Assembly (NCBI RefSeq): GCF_030684215.1
Contig: NZ_JAUXOV010000029.1
Span: 1-64,000 of the forward strand
DNA: 64,000 bases
Reading direction: 5' to 3'
Source: Pseudotabrizicola sp.
GTDB taxonomy: Bacteria; Pseudomonadota; Alphaproteobacteria; Rhodobacterales; Rhodobacteraceae
The position numbers and the translations under genes are program-made. Below, in pieces: positions 61,970-64,000 of this stretch. A model generated the notes under the pieces. That model made no database searches. It worked only from the letters and a program-made list of their open reading frames with translations, and was not told the DNA's origin. Numbering within the stretch: the stretch's first letter is position 1; each line of letters begins with the position of its first letter.

Positions 61970-64000
61970 ATGCAGACCGTAGCAACAGCCTCACGCGCCG
62001 ATCAGACGCGCGCCTTGAGCCTGAGCACGATCGCCTTCACCGCCTGTTTTGCGGTCTGGACGATTTTTTCCATCATCGGGGTCGCCATCAAGGCAGAACT
62101 TGGTCTGAATGACACCCAGTTTGGCCTTCTGATAGCAACGCCGATCCTTACCGGTTCCGTATCACGCCTGTTTCTTGGTGTTTGGACCGAAAAATACGGC
62201 GGACGACTGGTGTTCTCCAGCCAGATGATCCTGACAGCGCTTGCGACTTGGGCGCTGACGCTGGCGGACACTTACGTAATGTATCTGGTCGCGGCACTTG
62301 GCATCGGGCTGGCGGGCGGATCGTTCATTATCGGCGTGGCCTATGTCAGCCGCTGGTATGACGCAGGTCATCAGGGGACGGCACTGGGTATTTTCGGTGC
62401 AGGCAACGTTGGGGCCGCAGTCACAAAGTTCGTCGCCCCCTTCGTAATGGTGGGTTTTGGTTGGCACGGGGTGGCTTATGTCTGGGCGGCCGGACTTGCC
62501 ACCATTGGTGTGCTGTTTTTCCTGCTCGCCAAGGATGATCCCGAGTTTGTGGAACGCCGCAAGACCGGCACCAAGGCGCCTTCCCTCGCGCAGCAGTTTG
62601 CACCGCTGAAAAACCTGCAAGTTTGGCGCTTTTCGCTTTACTACTTCTTCGTTTTCGGTGCCTTCGTTGCACTGGCGCTGTGGATGCCGCATTACCTAAT
62701 CGACGTCTATGGCATCGACGTTCGCTTCGCAGGCATGGCCGCCGCCTCTTTCAGTCTCTCGGCCAGCTTGTTCCGGGCCTATGGCGGGATCCTGTCTGAC
62801 AAATTTGGCGCGCGCTCGGTCATGTACTGGACCTTTGGGTTCAGCATGCTGTTTCTGTTCATGCTGTCCTATCCTCCGACCGATTACATAATTCAGGGCA
62901 AGGATGGTCCGATCGCCTTTTCCACGCAGATGGGCCTGTGGCCCTTCATCGTGACACTGTTCGCGCTCGGCTTTTTCATGAGCCTTGGCAAGGCGGCAGT
63001 GTTCAAGCACATCCCGGTCTACTATCCCAACCATGTGGGCGCGGTGGGCGGTCTTGTCGGCATGGTCGGCGGTCTCGGTGGTTTCATCCTGCCCATCGCC
63101 TTTGGCGCGCTGCTGGACCTGACGGGCATTTACACATCGTGCTTTGCCCTGCTCTTCGTCCTCGTCGCCATCGCGCTGACGTGGATGCACCTGTCGGTCC
63201 GGGCGATGGAACGTGCAGCCCATGGCGAAATTCTCGACCGGCTGCCACAGCTGCCCGAAATGCAGACAATCCACCACCCTGAGCGCACTGCCATGCCGCG
63301 CGTGCTGGAGGAGTGGAGCCCCGAAGATCCCCAGTTCTGGGATTCAAAAGGCCGTGCTGTCGCGCGCCGCAATCTCTGGATTTCGATACCCGCGCTGCTT
63401 CTGGCCTTCTCGGTCTGGATGGTCTGGTCGATGGTGATTGCACGCTTGCCTGCCATCGGGTTCAACTTTGCCCCGGAACAACTGTTCTGGCTTGCGGCCC
63501 TGCCCGCCCTGTCGGGCGCGACGCTGCGCATCTTCTATGGCTTCATGGTGCCGATCTTCGGCGGGCGCCTCTGGACGACGGTCTCGACCGCATCGCTTCT
63601 TTTGCCCGCCATCGGTATCGGATATGCCGTGCAAAACCCGCAAACGCCCTATTTCATCTTCCTCGTGCTGGCGCTGCTGTGCGGTCTCGGCGGGGCCAAC
63701 TTTGCCTCCTCGATGGCCAATATCGGCTATTTCTTCCCCAAATCGGAAAAAGGCAATGCACTGGCCCTTAACGCCGGTCTGGGCAACCTTGGCGTCAGCG
63801 TCATGCAGTTCGTGGTGCCGCTGGTCATCACGATTAGCGTGTTCGGGGCCATGGGCGGCGCGCCGCAGGATCTGTCGGACGGCGGCCAGCTCTGGATGCA
63901 GAACGCGGGTTTTATATGGGTACCATTCATCCTTGCCGCCACCATCGCGGCATGGTGGGGCATGAACGACATTGCCGATGCCAAGGCCAGCTTTGCCCAG
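61970..64000 (+). CDS. narK: Fused NarK1-NarK2 nitrate/nitrite transporter, 3' end outside window
   Basis: 677 codons are visible from the ATG at 61970 (GGAGA upstream). The first MFS domain (about residues 1-420) has the nitrate signature GGSFIIGVAYVSRWYD and FGAGNVGAAVTKF. A linker around residues 430-460 (EEWSPEDPQFWDSKGRA) leads to a second MFS domain starting RRNLWISIPALLLAFSVWMVWS, with GGANFASSMANIGYFFPKSE and NAGLGNLGVSV. Fusions of a nitrate/proton symporter and a nitrate/nitrite antiporter are known from Paracoccus. It suggests that nar genes follow downstream. Confidence 0.93.
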   Translation, partial: MQTVATASRADQTRALSLSTIAFTACFAVWTIFSIIGVAIKAELGLNDTQFGLLIATPILTGSVSRLFLGVWTEKYGGRLVFSSQMILTALATWALTLADTYVMYLVAALGIGLAGGSFIIGVAYVSRWYDAGHQGTALGIFGAGNVGAAVTKFVAPFVMVGFGWHGVAYVWAAGLATIGVLFFLLAKDDPEFVERRKTGTKAPSLAQQFAPLKNLQVWRFSLYYFFVFGAFVALALWMPHYLIDVYGIDVRFAGMAAASFSLSASLFRAYGGILSDKFGARSVMYWTFGFSMLFLFMLSYPPTDYIIQGKDGPIAFSTQMGLWPFIVTLFALGFFMSLGKAAVFKHIPVYYPNHVGAVGGLVGMVGGLGGFILPIAFGALLDLTGIYTSCFALLFVLVAIALTWMHLSVRAMERAAHGEILDRLPQLPEMQTIHHPERTAMPRVLEEWSPEDPQFWDSKGRAVARRNLWISIPALLLAFSVWMVWSMVIARLPAIGFNFAPEQLFWLAALPALSGATLRIFYGFMVPIFGGRLWTTVSTASLLLPAIGIGYAVQNPQTPYFIFLVLALLCGLGGANFASSMANIGYFFPKSEKGNALALNAGLGNLGVSVMQFVVPLVITISVFGAMGGAPQDLSDGGQLWMQNAGFIWVPFILAATIAAWWGMNDIADAKASFAQ

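Overview
The window is GC-rich DNA from an alphaproteobacterium, almost certainly a member of the Rhodobacterales (Paracoccaceae: Rhodobacter/Paracoccus-like). The evidence is the aerobic cob gene order with CobN, CobW, CobG, CobE and CobF, a clade I nos cluster ending in nosX, a fused NarK1-NarK2 transporter, the DUF1403-ScpB plasmid-type module and the DUF6522/NnrS/NnrU nitrosative-stress genes.

Region 1 (1-23700) is a cobalamin regulon. After a partial Mu-type transposase, three cobalamin riboswitches control three transcription units: bluB, a PduX-like kinase and cobC; a long, mostly overlapping operon of DUF1636, cobW, cobN, cobG, cobH, cobI, cobJ, cobL, cobE, cobM, cobB, cobA and cobF; and, on the minus strand, DUF1636 with a BtuCDF-type ABC importer. 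cobO-cobQ and cobK lie on the minus strand. cobS/cobT (chelatase), cbiB/cobD and the late nucleotide-loop genes are not in the window.

Region 2 (23783-32830) is a scar zone followed by queuosine synthesis and accessory DNA. It holds a damaged IS5-family element and remnants of a thiamine operon (thiC tail, thiO head, thiF tail, thiD tail). Next come an intact queCDEF set behind a preQ1-I riboswitch, a second BluB paralogue, a VapBC pair with a lone RHH-type antitoxin, a tyrosine recombinase, and decayed DUF1403 and ScpB genes.

Region 3 (32783-40289) looks like a catabolic island: a FadR-type regulator, a Gfo/Idh oxidoreductase, a DapA-family lyase or dehydratase, a TctCBA transporter and an alpha-ketoglutaric semialdehyde dehydrogenase. 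This is consistent with uptake of a sugar acid and its conversion to 2-oxoglutarate. A phaC relic follows.

Region 4 (41299-64000) is a denitrification and NO-handling island: nosRZDFYLX; a two-subunit CuA-bearing heme-copper-type enzyme with non-canonical active-site residues plus a 65-residue membrane protein; a small secreted Cys/His protein; a frameshifted DUF6522 gene; NsrR; a truncated hemoglobin; a RIC-type hemerythrin; the anaerobic ubiquinone genes ubiT, ubiU and ubiV; nnrS, nnrU; a Dnr/NnrR-like regulator; and narK. No canonical norCBQD is present. The unusual heme-copper enzyme is therefore the best local candidate for the nitric oxide reductase and is the most interesting object in the window.
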